A DNA stretch of 64,000 nt, taken from Ignavibacteriales bacterium. GTDB lineage: Bacteria; Bacteroidota; Ignavibacteria; Ignavibacteriales; Ignavibacteriaceae. Below the pieces are notes generated by a model. It was not told the DNA's origin. It was given only the letters and a program-made list of their open reading frames with translations, and made no database searches. The stretch is from the NCBI GenBank assembly GCA_016707285.1, contig JADJIA010000005.1, positions 124,001 through 188,000 of the forward strand. Reading direction: 5' to 3'. Each line of letters starts with the position of its first letter. Within the stretch, counting starts at the first letter, position 1. Made by a program: the position numbers and the translations under genes. This document shows, piece after piece, positions 43,233-52,028 of the stretch.

Positions 43233-45116
43233 ATGACTAAAAGATTTTTGTTATTATTGATGTTGAGCGCAACTCTGTCCTTCTCTCAATCATTGAAAGA
43301 GATGAGAGCAGTGTGGATCACGAATGTTGATAGTGATGTCTTGTTTGATGATACAAAAATTGCTTCTGCGATGGATTACCTCGCCTCAGTTGGTGTAAAT
43401 GTTGTGTTTCCTGTTGTATGGAACAAAGGATATACTCTCTATCCAAGCAGGATCATGGATTCACTTTTTCAAAAACCAATCATCCCTCAGTTTGCAGGAA
43501 GAGACCCGCTAAAAAAAATTATCATTGAAGCTCATAGAAACGGGATTGAAGTGATTCCATGGTTTGAGTTTGGGTTTTCAAGCAGTTACTCTGAAAACGG
43601 GGGGCATCTTATTGCCGCGAGACCGCATTGGGCTGGTAAAAACGGTTCCGGTGCACTCTTAGTCAAAAATGGATTTGATTGGATGGCGGGTACCAACCCC
43701 GAAGTTCAGGACTTTTTGATCTCACTCACTACTGAAGTGCTCGATAACTATGAAGTTGATGGAGTTCAGGGTGACGACAGACTTCCCGCGATGCCGATTG
43801 AAGGTGGATACGACAGCGTAACTGTTTCCATCTACAAATCTGAAAACGGGGGACAAAATCCACCGGCCAACTTTTATGATCAGGGATGGAAAAAGTGGCG
43901 GGCTGACAAACTTACAAGTTTTCTGAGCAGATGGCGTGATAGCGTAAAAACCAGAAGTGAAAATTATATCCTCTCTGTAGCACCAAGTGTTTATCCATGG
44001 GGTCTCGATAATTATCTCCAGGATTCAAAAACATGGGTGGACTCTTCTCTCATAGATAATTTTATTCCTCAGCTCTACCGTACTGATATAATATCCTACC
44101 GGTTTGAACTTGGTTCTGCGCTCAACTATATAGCACCTGAAAAAAGGGATATCTTTTTTGCCGGCGTACTCGCTAAATCGGGTAGTTATGTGATTTCCCA
44201 ACAACTTTTAAAGGAATCGATCGCTGAAAACAGAGCAAAAGGGGTAAAGGGCGAAAGTCTCTTCTTCTACGAAGCTTTAAAAGCGAACGGTGGCGCCATA
44301 GGAGACACCTTAAAGCGATTATATAGTGAACCGGCTACATTACCTTACAGAGGCGACAATCGCTGGCGTCCGGTGTCATCTGTGATTAATGAAGACAGCT
44401 CGACCAACACAATCAGAAATGGATTTTGGGAACAGGTAAATGTGTTGGGTTTTAATCCAAAGCTTTATTGGAGTAAAGATACTGCGGATGTATCGTTCGA
44501 GTGGCAATTTGATGTGAAAGTACCGGCCTGGTATAGTGTTTATGCATATTTGGTTCCTAACTTTCTCTTCAGCGAGTTTGCAAATTATACTATTTACACC
44601 GGAGGCGATTCAATTTCGACGGTTGTCAGTCAGAGAGACAATAACAATAAATCGTGGACAAAACTTGGGGATGCCTATGTTACTCCAGGTAAAAAAACAG
44701 TGTTAAAACTGGATAACAGACTTTTGGAATCTGGAAAATATATCATAGCAGACGCTACCATGTTAATTCTAAACAGGAAACTTTCGCCGGATGTAGTGAT
44801 AACATCTGTGGAAGACCCGGTTTACGGAGATGTACAAGCTGCGCCCGATGAATATGAACTTGCTCAAAATTTCCCAAATCCATTTAATCCTGAAACTAAA
44901 ATCAGATTTTCACTCCCTGAATCGGGATTTGTTACACTTAAAATTTATGATGTTACAGGACGATTGATTTCCACACTGCTTAATGAGCAGATTAACGCGG
45001 GAAATCATGAAGTTGTGTTTAACTCAAGTGAATCAAACCTGCCAAGTGGAATTTACATCTACCGACTTACAGCAGATAAGTTTAGTGCGTCGGGGAAAAT
45101 GGTGTTGTTGAAATAG
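43233..45116 (+). CDS. GHL10-type glycoside hydrolase with golvesin-like and T9SS domains
   Basis: A 627-residue paralogue of the preceding gene. It has a signal peptide (MTKRFLLLLMLSATLSFSQ), the catalytic domain (MRAVWITNVDSDVL, VVWNKGYTLYPSRIM, PWFEFGFSSSY, YEVDGVQGDDRLPAMP, PSVYPWGLDNYLQDSKTW), then residues about 385-515 resembling a golvesin/xanthan-lyase C-terminal beta domain (WYSVYAYLVPNFLFSEFANYTIY...WTKLGDAYVTPGKKTVLKL...YIIADATMLIL), and a T9SS sorting domain from NFPNPFNPETKIRFSL. The beta domain may bind carbohydrate. It would be surface-attached or released, complementing the lipoprotein enzyme. The stop is followed directly by an octamer repeat array. Confidence 0.85.
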   Translation: MTKRFLLLLMLSATLSFSQSLKEMRAVWITNVDSDVLFDDTKIASAMDYLASVGVNVVFPVVWNKGYTLYPSRIMDSLFQKPIIPQFAGRDPLKKIIIEAHRNGIEVIPWFEFGFSSSYSENGGHLIAARPHWAGKNGSGALLVKNGFDWMAGTNPEVQDFLISLTTEVLDNYEVDGVQGDDRLPAMPIEGGYDSVTVSIYKSENGGQNPPANFYDQGWKKWRADKLTSFLSRWRDSVKTRSENYILSVAPSVYPWGLDNYLQDSKTWVDSSLIDNFIPQLYRTDIISYRFELGSALNYIAPEKRDIFFAGVLAKSGSYVISQQLLKESIAENRAKGVKGESLFFYEALKANGGAIGDTLKRLYSEPATLPYRGDNRWRPVSSVINEDSSTNTIRNGFWEQVNVLGFNPKLYWSKDTADVSFEWQFDVKVPAWYSVYAYLVPNFLFSEFANYTIYTGGDSISTVVSQRDNNNKSWTKLGDAYVTPGKKTVLKLDNRLLESGKYIIADATMLILNRKLSPDVVITSVEDPVYGDVQAAPDEYELAQNFPNPFNPETKIRFSLPESGFVTLKIYDVTGRLISTLLNEQINAGNHEVVFNSSESNLPSGIYIYRLTADKFSASGKMVLLK

Positions 45117-45172
45117 AACTTCAGAACCTCAGAACTTCAGAACCTCAGAACTTCAGAACCTCAGAACTTGAG
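45117..45172. repeat. Tandem 16-bp repeat AACTTCAGAACCTCAG (octamer-periodic array)
   Basis: Three and a half direct copies of AACTTCAGAACCTCAG (itself two variants of AACYTCAG) begin at the base after the TAG of the GHL10/T9SS gene. The unit is the same as that in the array at 10094-10181, but here all copies have one orientation, so no long hairpin forms. It again lies between convergent genes. About 75 further bases to 45246 hold nothing I recognise. Confidence 0.85.
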
Positions 45173-45246
45173 AAATTTAAACCGATAGTCCCGATTCATT
45201 GGGAAATTTATTCACAGGATCTGCAAAAATAAAGACTAAAAAGAGG

Positions 45247-45723
45247 CTAATTTACAAGTTTTGGGAGAGAGCCGTGGAACTGGACGATTAGCCAGCGGGA
45301 GCCTTTTTTCTCGAGGATGCCTGTGTAACGAATGTTATTATTTTCGAAGACTCCTTCGGGTGTTTGGTATTCCTGATCTGCAATGACAGCAAACCATGCC
45401 GTGGTTTTTGAAGCTGACATTCTTATTTCTTTACATTTTATGGAAAAATGAGCTCCTTGAATCTTTTTTGCAGAAGCAACAAAATGTTGTTTTACCTCAT
45501 CCCACCCAAAAAACTCTGCTTTATCATAAAGTCCAAAAACCACTAATTCAGGTGATTTGAACCACAAGGTGTCGTGGGATAAAGTGTCTCTGTCGGCGAA
45601 TGCTTTAAATACCTTTTCTATTGTGTTAAATACCAGCAAATCGTTATCTACCGGTTTGTTTTCTTTTATACAACCGGAAAAAAGGGAAAGAATTATTGAG
45701 AGTCCAAAAAAAATCGTTTTCAT
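45247..45723 (-). CDS. NTF2/SnoaL-like lipoprotein
   Basis: About 158 residues: leader with lipobox LFSGC (Cys18), then a cone-shaped NTF2-like fold as in SnoaL/DUF4440 proteins, judged from the helix IEKVFKAFADRDTLSHDTLW, the helix WDEVKQHFVASAKK, and long strands TTAWFAVIADQEYQTPEGV, NNIRYTGILEKKGSRWLIVQFHGS. Such domains bind small ligands or act as enzymes; no catalytic residues are identifiable. ATG at 45723 is used because an earlier in-frame start adds a lysine-rich stretch before the leader. It converges on the GHL10 operon and is divergent from the AlkD-like gene. Confidence 0.72.
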   Translation of the reverse strand: MKTIFFGLSIILSLFSGCIKENKPVDNDLLVFNTIEKVFKAFADRDTLSHDTLWFKSPELVVFGLYDKAEFFGWDEVKQHFVASAKKIQGAHFSIKCKEIRMSASKTTAWFAVIADQEYQTPEGVFENNNIRYTGILEKKGSRWLIVQFHGSLPKLVN

Positions 45724-45784
45724 ACCAAGCTTCTTTTTTTTAATATGCAATATAGAATTTTTAAATACATGAAGAGAGAATAAA

Positions 45785-46465
45785 ATGACAGTTGAACAAA
45801 TTGGTGAGTGGTTAAATGAAAATCAAGATGAACGCGGTATCAAAGTTTGGGGGAGATTAAAGTATTCGGATATATCAACTTATGGAATTGGTTTGACCAA
45901 ATTGAGAAAATTTGCAAAGGGGATTAAGAAGGACGCAAATCTTGCGAGAGAGCTTTGGGAGAAACCAAACTATGATATGAAAATTATTTCAATTCTTGTT
46001 GATGAACCTAAAAAACTTACCCGCGAACGGCTTGAAGAGCAGATAAAAGATCTCGATTTCTGGATGTTGAGTTATGCCTATACAGGGTCATTTTTAGCCT
46101 TGTCTCTGATTAAAAGTGAAGTTGCTTATGAATGGCTGAATTCCGAAGAAGAGATAAAACGAAGAATTGCTTTTGCTTTAATAGTTGGTGTTCTCACTGC
46201 TGAAAAACCATTTAATGAGGAATTTGCGTCAAGTTTAATTGATCGTATTGAGGCGGAAATTCATACAGAAGAGAATTTTGTCAAAGATCAGATGAATTAT
46301 GCTTTATTTGGTTTGGGGAAGATGTCGAAGTCGCTTCATACAAAAGCACTTGCAGCAGCCAGGAGGATTGGTAAAGTGGATGTTGACTATGGTGATAATT
46401 CGTGTGAAGCACCTGACTGTGTAAAACATCTTACATCACCAAGGGTATTGGAAAGTTTCTCTTAA
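45785..46465 (+). CDS. AlkD-like DNA alkylation repair family protein (HEAT repeats)
   Basis: A 226-residue all-helical protein with HEAT-like repeats (LRKFAKGIKKDANLARELW, DLDFWMLSYAYTGSFLALSLI, EIKRRIAFALIVGVLT, FVKDQMNYALFGLGKMS) and a C-terminal segment YGDNSCEAPDCVKHL that recurs in the COG4912/AlkD-related group. AlkD removes positively charged alkylated bases without flipping them. Whether this member is a glycosylase or only a structural relative is uncertain, as I cannot confirm the catalytic Asp and Trp residues. Single gene, with its stop 6 bases from that of recG on the other strand. Confidence 0.78.
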   Translation: MTVEQIGEWLNENQDERGIKVWGRLKYSDISTYGIGLTKLRKFAKGIKKDANLARELWEKPNYDMKIISILVDEPKKLTRERLEEQIKDLDFWMLSYAYTGSFLALSLIKSEVAYEWLNSEEEIKRRIAFALIVGVLTAEKPFNEEFASSLIDRIEAEIHTEENFVKDQMNYALFGLGKMSKSLHTKALAAARRIGKVDVDYGDNSCEAPDCVKHLTSPRVLESFS

Positions 46466-46471
46466 AAAAGA

Positions 46472-48667
46472 TCAGCCAATTCCATAATAGTTCTCGCGGA
46501 TTTGAAGTTCTCTTTCGAGGGTGGTTGCGATTACACAGTTTTCCGGTAACACAAATTCAGGGTCTTTATTAATTATTGATTGCGCTTCATCTTTTGCTTT
46601 GAACATAATCGTTGAATCATTTGCTATATCACAATATTTGAAATCGGGGATTCCGCTCTGTTTTTTGCCAAAAATATCACCGGGTCCCCGCATCTTCAAA
46701 TCAATCTCGGATAATTTGAAGCCGTCATTACTTTCTTCCATTGCTTTTAAGCGGGTGATCGATTTTAATCTTTCAAGAAGTTGCTGAGGCATAAATTCGA
46801 CTTTTTGCTTAAACCGGGATGCAGATGCCATAATTTCATCTTTTGTCACCAGGATACAATACGATTGTTCGGCACCCCTTCCTGTTCTTCCCCGTAATTG
46901 ATGAAGTTGTGAGAGTCCAAATCTGTGTGCATCGTGAACTAACATAACAGACGCATTTGGAATATCCACACCAACTTCCACCACTGTTGTTGAAACGAGT
47001 ACATCAAATTCGCCTGCGGCAAATGCATTCATTATCTCTTCTTTTTCTTTCCATTTCATTCTGCCATGAATGAGCGCAACTTTAAGATGCGGAAGATAAT
47101 TGGTTGAAATTTCCTTGAATCCCTCCTCAGCGGCTTTGAGATCAAGTTTTTCAGATTCTTCAACCAGGGGGAAAACAATAAATGCCTGTCTCCCGTTTTT
47201 TACTTCATTTTCGATGAATTGATAGATACCTGAGAGAGCTGATTCACCTCTGAGTGCAGTTTTAACCGGAATTCTGTTTGCGGGAAGTTCATCAATAATT
47301 GAAACATCCAACTCGCCAAAAACGGTGAGCGAAAGAGTTCTTGGTATTGGTGTTGCGGTCATTACAAGGACATCAGGATTCCCGGATTTTTTAATTAATC
47401 GTGCCCGCTGTTCAACACCAAAACGATGTTGCTCATCTATGACGATAAATCCCAGTGATTTAAATTCGACTTGATCTTCAAACAGGGCATGGGTTCCGAC
47501 CAAAATATTTATTTCGCCCGACTGAAGAGCGTCAAGAATGTATTTTCGTTCTTTGGTTTTTGTGCTGCCGGTTAAAAGTACGATATTTAACGGATGTGTT
47601 GAATTAAATTTTGCTGCTGATTCGAGCATCTTTTTAATTGATTTAAAATGCTGGTATGCCAATACTTCTGTCGGCACCATCAAAGCACACTGGTATCCTG
47701 AGTCAATTGCAATTAACATCGCTATAAGTGAAACAACCGTTTTACCGCTTCCCACATCACCTTGCAACAGCCTCATCATCGGAGAGGGGGAGAACATATC
47801 AAGTTTTATCTCGTGTAAAACTTTTAGTTGTGCTTTGGTTAAAGAAAAGGGGAGCGAGTTTATGAAATCCTTAACAAAAGAAGTATTAACACCAAATTGA
47901 ATTCCACCACCTGAGTGTTTATATCTCTCCCGTTTTGAGAGCGCAAATAGTTGGAAATAGAAAAATTCTTCAAATTTGAGCCGAATAATTGATTTATTTA
48001 CCATCTCCATTGAATCAGGTTGGTGCATCTGTCTGATGGTCTCTTTTAGTTCCGGCAGGTCATTTTTTATCCGGATATCTGAGGGGAGGGTCTCTTCTAC
48101 AAAGTTGAGATATGAAGAAAGCGCTTTATCAATAATTCTCCTTATCCCTGTTTCACCGAGATTCGCTTCTTTAAAAAACTGATTCACAGAATAAACCGGG
48201 ATGATTTTCCCTGTATTAAAGAAGTTTTCACTCTCTTCGGTTGTCAGTTTATCAAACCCGGGGTGTATCAACTGGAAATCTCCCCGTTTTGAGAGGGATG
48301 GTTTGCCTGAAAGTGCAACCACCTGCCCGGCAGCAAAGGTTCTCGCAAAATATTCACTCCCCTGGAACCAGAGACAATCGAGTTCTCCGGTTTTGTCACT
48401 CACTCTGACAGCAAGAATTTTCTTTTTTCCATAGTTCATCACTTTCGATTCTTGAACCTTGCCAATCAAGGTAAGTTCACCGGCATAACCATTTTTCACA
48501 TGAGTATAAGCTTTTTCGATTGAAAGAATTGTGGTTCTGTCGATATGTCTGAACGGGAAGTAGAATAGAAGGTCTCGAACAGTTACGAGACCTGATGATT
48601 TAAACGCTTTTGCTCTTGCCGGGCCTACCAGAGGAAGCACACTCAGAGGGGAGGCAAGCCTGTCCAT
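46472..48667 (-). CDS. recG: ATP-dependent DNA helicase RecG
   Basis: A 731-residue helicase of normal family length. The N-terminal wedge/OB domain is followed by LLQGDVGSGKTVVSLIAML (Walker A), DEQHRFGVEQRARL (the RecG-specific DEQH box), TATPIPRTL, STTVVEVGVDIPNASVM, QLRGRTGRG and DLKMRGPGDIFGKKQSG near the C-terminus. RecG remodels stalled forks and branched DNA. It is the last gene of the SulP-NrnA-PepA-EcsC-RecG run, 6 bases after the ecsC-like gene. Confidence 0.96.
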   Translation of the reverse strand: MDRLASPLSVLPLVGPARAKAFKSSGLVTVRDLLFYFPFRHIDRTTILSIEKAYTHVKNGYAGELTLIGKVQESKVMNYGKKKILAVRVSDKTGELDCLWFQGSEYFARTFAAGQVVALSGKPSLSKRGDFQLIHPGFDKLTTEESENFFNTGKIIPVYSVNQFFKEANLGETGIRRIIDKALSSYLNFVEETLPSDIRIKNDLPELKETIRQMHQPDSMEMVNKSIIRLKFEEFFYFQLFALSKRERYKHSGGGIQFGVNTSFVKDFINSLPFSLTKAQLKVLHEIKLDMFSPSPMMRLLQGDVGSGKTVVSLIAMLIAIDSGYQCALMVPTEVLAYQHFKSIKKMLESAAKFNSTHPLNIVLLTGSTKTKERKYILDALQSGEINILVGTHALFEDQVEFKSLGFIVIDEQHRFGVEQRARLIKKSGNPDVLVMTATPIPRTLSLTVFGELDVSIIDELPANRIPVKTALRGESALSGIYQFIENEVKNGRQAFIVFPLVEESEKLDLKAAEEGFKEISTNYLPHLKVALIHGRMKWKEKEEIMNAFAAGEFDVLVSTTVVEVGVDIPNASVMLVHDAHRFGLSQLHQLRGRTGRGAEQSYCILVTKDEIMASASRFKQKVEFMPQQLLERLKSITRLKAMEESNDGFKLSEIDLKMRGPGDIFGKKQSGIPDFKYCDIANDSTIMFKAKDEAQSIINKDPEFVLPENCVIATTLERELQIRENYYGIG

Positions 48668-48673
48668 ATTTGG

Positions 48674-49519
48674 TTATTTGCTTTCTTTGCCTGTTTTCAA
48701 TCGCTGTGAAATCCGATTGTATTCAGATTCGATAAGTTCAGGGGAATATTTGCGTTCCAATCTTCTGATAGTGAAGTGAGCAGAGGCGATATCCTGATAA
48801 AAATCTGTGAAAAGATAATTTATTGTAGCACCACCGGCAGCTCCAATAACAGGGGTGGCCTGTCCCACAAATTTGATAACCACATTTTGGCTGAATCGTT
48901 CTGCAATTTTGCCGAGGAATTTAGCCAGAAGTCCTGTTGCCATATCTCCGGCGAGAAGAGATTCAAGTCTTCCTGCAATCATTGCTATTTCACGGGACAA
49001 TAAAATTCTAATTGCATAATATGATGAATTCATCGCATCATCAGCCTTGTTTTTTGAACCAAATGCAAACACCTGAACACAATTAAGTCTGGTTTCGAGT
49101 GAAGACATGTCTTCACCATTCATTTTCGCAATTTCAGCAATTGATCTTAGCATTACAGTGGTTGTAAGTGGAAGTTCTATTGCCAGAGCAGTGAATCCAA
49201 AAAGACCGGCACCACCACCAAGCATACTTGCAACAAGTTTATGGATTTTTTTTGAATCTTTTTGAGTGTTCGATTCCACATACTCAAGACTTTTTACTGC
49301 AAGATCGGTTCCTTTTAACAAAGCGTCATTTGTAATATCGGTTACTTTATTGCGGCTTCCCTCGGGAAGTTTATCAATCAACTTTTCTATCGGTGAACCG
49401 ATAAAATTTGAAACTTTGATGAAAAAAGAGGGATTCTCAATAATTTTAACGCATTTTTCAAGTTCAAGATAGTCATTATACTCAATATTTGCAGAAAAGA
49501 GTTCGGGTTCGTTGCTCAT
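48674..49519 (-). CDS. EcsC family protein
   Basis: About 281 residues. The central hydrophobic stretch MLGGGAGLFGFTALAIELPLTTTVMLRSIAEIA and later GQATPVIGAAGGATINYLFTDFYQDIASAHFTIRRLER match the EcsC family, named after a B. subtilis protein linked to an ABC exporter; its molecular role is not known. The start at 49519 overlaps the pepA stop as ATGA; the longer frame to 49573 would intrude into pepA. Likely membrane-associated. Neighbours pepA and nrnA do not obviously explain its job. Confidence 0.8.
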   Translation of the reverse strand: MSNEPELFSANIEYNDYLELEKCVKIIENPSFFIKVSNFIGSPIEKLIDKLPEGSRNKVTDITNDALLKGTDLAVKSLEYVESNTQKDSKKIHKLVASMLGGGAGLFGFTALAIELPLTTTVMLRSIAEIAKMNGEDMSSLETRLNCVQVFAFGSKNKADDAMNSSYYAIRILLSREIAMIAGRLESLLAGDMATGLLAKFLGKIAERFSQNVVIKFVGQATPVIGAAGGATINYLFTDFYQDIASAHFTIRRLERKYSPELIESEYNRISQRLKTGKESK

Positions 49520-50988
49520 TTGGTTTCTCCAAGGAATCTTGTTAATAATCTCACGCCAAAGCCGGTCATCCATGTTTTGGTATAATTTGTTGAGTTATTT
49601 GCGATTGCAGGAGCGGCGATATCGAGATGAGCCCAAGGAATATCCTCTTTCACAAAGTTTTCGAGGAATTTAGCCGCAGAAATAGCACCGCCATATCTTC
49701 CTCCGCTGTTTTTAACATCAGCCACATCACTTTTGTTGAGTTTATGGTAATTGTCCCACATCGGAAAACGCCAGACTCTTTCAAAAGTTTCAAGTCCGTT
49801 TGCATAAAGTTGTTGCGCAAGTTCATCATTTTTTGTAAAAAGTCCGGCTGCAGCATCACCAAGAGCCACAGCACAAGCACCTGTCAAAGTAGCCAAATCG
49901 ATAATAATATCGGGGCTTTGTTCTGATGCATACCATAAAGCATCTGCAAGGATCATCCTTCCTTCAGCGTCAGTATTGTCGATTTCCACACTCTTTTTAG
50001 AATAAGTAACTATAATATCTCCGGGGCGGAAAGCAGAACCACTAAGCATGTTTTCCGCTAATGGGATTACCGCCGTCACATTTACTGGGAGTTCAAGTCC
50101 GGCAACATTCAACATTGCACCTGCAACTGCAGCTGCACCCGACATATCGGCTTTCATCCAACCCATGTTTTGAGCCGGTTTAATCGAGATTCCTCCGGAA
50201 TCAAAAGTAACACCTTTACCAACTAATGCAACTGTTTTATTTGCATCGGGATGGCGGTATTTGATAAGAGCCAGGCGTGGTGGAACAACACTTCCTTGAC
50301 CCACTGCCAATATTCCACCCATTGCAAGTTCTGTCAGTTTTCTCTCATCAAAAATTTCAACTGTGCAGAATTTGAGTGAACCAAAAACTTCTCCAATTTT
50401 TTTTGCAAAAGTTACGGGATTAATAACTGATGCCGGTTCATTTGCAAGGTCTCTTGCAAGTAGAACTCCTTCCATAACGATGGAGGCAGCTTTTGTTGTT
50501 CTCTCCCTTTCATCAAGAGTGCCACCGATTAAATTGATCCTTAATTCTCCTTCTTCACGCTCTGAAAGATAGCGGTCAAATTTGTAGCAACCCAGCCAGA
50601 TCCCTTCGATGAGTGACTGGTAGAGGTAATCAGCTGAATAAAAGAGTTCATCATGTTCAATGTGGCATGGAAGAATAATATTCACAACCTTAACCGAACC
50701 GGGAAGTGACATAAAAAAAGAAGCCGTTAAGTCCCGAAACATATCCGGTGAACGATCTTTCTTTTTTAATTTAAGAATTACAAAATTGGATTCATCGTTG
50801 TTACAATTAAGTTTTGAACCCTTGGCAAGAAAAGATTCGCGACTAAATTGTGTGAGTTTAATGGAATGTTGAGAACAAAATTGGTCGAGATTCTTCTCGA
50901 TATTCTCATCTTCGTTAATGTATGAAAGGGTAAGATTCCCGGGTAATATTTCAATTACATCGGGGAAAGAAAAAACCGGATTAAACAT
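49516..50988 (-). CDS. pepA: Leucyl aminopeptidase (family M17)
   Basis: A 490-residue protein. The C-terminal catalytic domain contains VGKGVTFDSGGISIKPAQNMGWMKADMSGAA (metal and substrate Lys/Asp residues), NTDAEGRMILADAL, the M17 signature, and DLATLTGACAVALGD. The N-terminal domain (1-170) is the usual variable macro-like fold. It releases N-terminal amino acids using two metal ions in the cytoplasm. It overlaps the end of nrnA by 8 bases and the start of the EcsC gene by 4, a clear operon. Confidence 0.94.
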   Translation of the reverse strand: MFNPVFSFPDVIEILPGNLTLSYINEDENIEKNLDQFCSQHSIKLTQFSRESFLAKGSKLNCNNDESNFVILKLKKKDRSPDMFRDLTASFFMSLPGSVKVVNIILPCHIEHDELFYSADYLYQSLIEGIWLGCYKFDRYLSEREEGELRINLIGGTLDERERTTKAASIVMEGVLLARDLANEPASVINPVTFAKKIGEVFGSLKFCTVEIFDERKLTELAMGGILAVGQGSVVPPRLALIKYRHPDANKTVALVGKGVTFDSGGISIKPAQNMGWMKADMSGAAAVAGAMLNVAGLELPVNVTAVIPLAENMLSGSAFRPGDIIVTYSKKSVEIDNTDAEGRMILADALWYASEQSPDIIIDLATLTGACAVALGDAAAGLFTKNDELAQQLYANGLETFERVWRFPMWDNYHKLNKSDVADVKNSGGRYGGAISAAKFLENFVKEDIPWAHLDIAAPAIANNSTNYTKTWMTGFGVRLLTRFLGETK

Positions 50989-51985
50989 TCTGACTGACCT
51001 CTGAAGTGTTTGCTAAAATATAATTGATAATTTCATCTTTTTTCTCATCAAGAGTAAACTCTCTGATTCGGATTCCTGATGCATTTCTGTGTCCACCACC
51101 TCCAAAATGAGCTGCCATGTCCCTCGCACTGATTGTTCCCTTGGATCGGAGAGAAACTTTAAATCCTTCTTTTAAACCAATAAAAATTGCAGAGATTTTC
51201 ACGTTTTTAATGGTCATGCAAAGATTGATGAATCCTTCAGTATCGGGTTCGGTTGCTTTGGATTCATAAAAATCGTCCTGGGTTAAAGTCATAACCGCAA
51301 ATCTTTGGTCATCACCATAAAGCTCAAGCGAATTAAGGGCTCTTCCCAGAAGTGCAAATTTGCTAAGTTTGTCCTGACCAAATATCATATCGTTCACTTC
51401 TATTGGAACCACCCCAAGTTCAAGCAGATGGGCAGCAATCCTGTGAAGGTCAGGTGTTGTCCTGTCATACTTAAAACTTCCCGTGTCGGTCGAAATTCCG
51501 GCATAGATGGGGACTGCTATCTCATAGTCCATTTCAACAATGCCTGTTTTCATTATAAAATCATAAACAATATGACTGGTTGCGGCAAATGAAGGATCAT
51601 CAAAAATTGGATCAAAGATTGACTCTGGTTCAAGATGATGATCAATACACATCTTGACACCTTCTCTTTGATAAAAGAGCGGGGACATTTTCACTGTTCG
51701 ATCGCATCGGTTAAAGTCGAGCGCAACTACCACATCACACTTCAAGAAATAATCTGAATGGAGTTCTGAATCAAATTTTTCTACAACATTTTCCGGATCG
51801 AGGAATTCCAGAAAATCAGGTGTTTCACTGAAATTGACGATTTTTACTTCCTTGGCCATTCTTTTAAGTACAATATAGAGAGCCATCTCGGAGCCTATCG
51901 CATCAGCGTCAGGATTCACATGAGTGGTCAGGAGAAATGTTTTATTCTTATTTATGGTATCTAACAGGGCAGTGTAACGGGTCAT
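50981..51985 (-). CDS. DHH-family NrnA-type oligoribonuclease / pAp phosphatase
   Basis: A 334-residue DHH/DHHA1 protein. It has HVNPDADAIGSEMALY, DVVVALDFNRCDR, the DHH motif CIDHHLEPESI and the DHHA1 end GGGHRNASGI. NrnA degrades short RNA oligonucleotides to nucleotides and removes phosphate from 3'-phosphoadenosine 5'-phosphate. Length and motif order fit NrnA better than RecJ (much longer) or GdpP (has membrane helices). It is the second gene in the sulP-led run, starting 43 bases after sulP. Confidence 0.88.
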   Translation of the reverse strand: MTRYTALLDTINKNKTFLLTTHVNPDADAIGSEMALYIVLKRMAKEVKIVNFSETPDFLEFLDPENVVEKFDSELHSDYFLKCDVVVALDFNRCDRTVKMSPLFYQREGVKMCIDHHLEPESIFDPIFDDPSFAATSHIVYDFIMKTGIVEMDYEIAVPIYAGISTDTGSFKYDRTTPDLHRIAAHLLELGVVPIEVNDMIFGQDKLSKFALLGRALNSLELYGDDQRFAVMTLTQDDFYESKATEPDTEGFINLCMTIKNVKISAIFIGLKEGFKVSLRSKGTISARDMAAHFGGGGHRNASGIRIREFTLDEKKDEIINYILANTSEVSQNV

Positions 51986-52028
51986 TTACTTCTTTATTAT
52001 TTTTCCAATAGTATAAAATGCAATTTAA

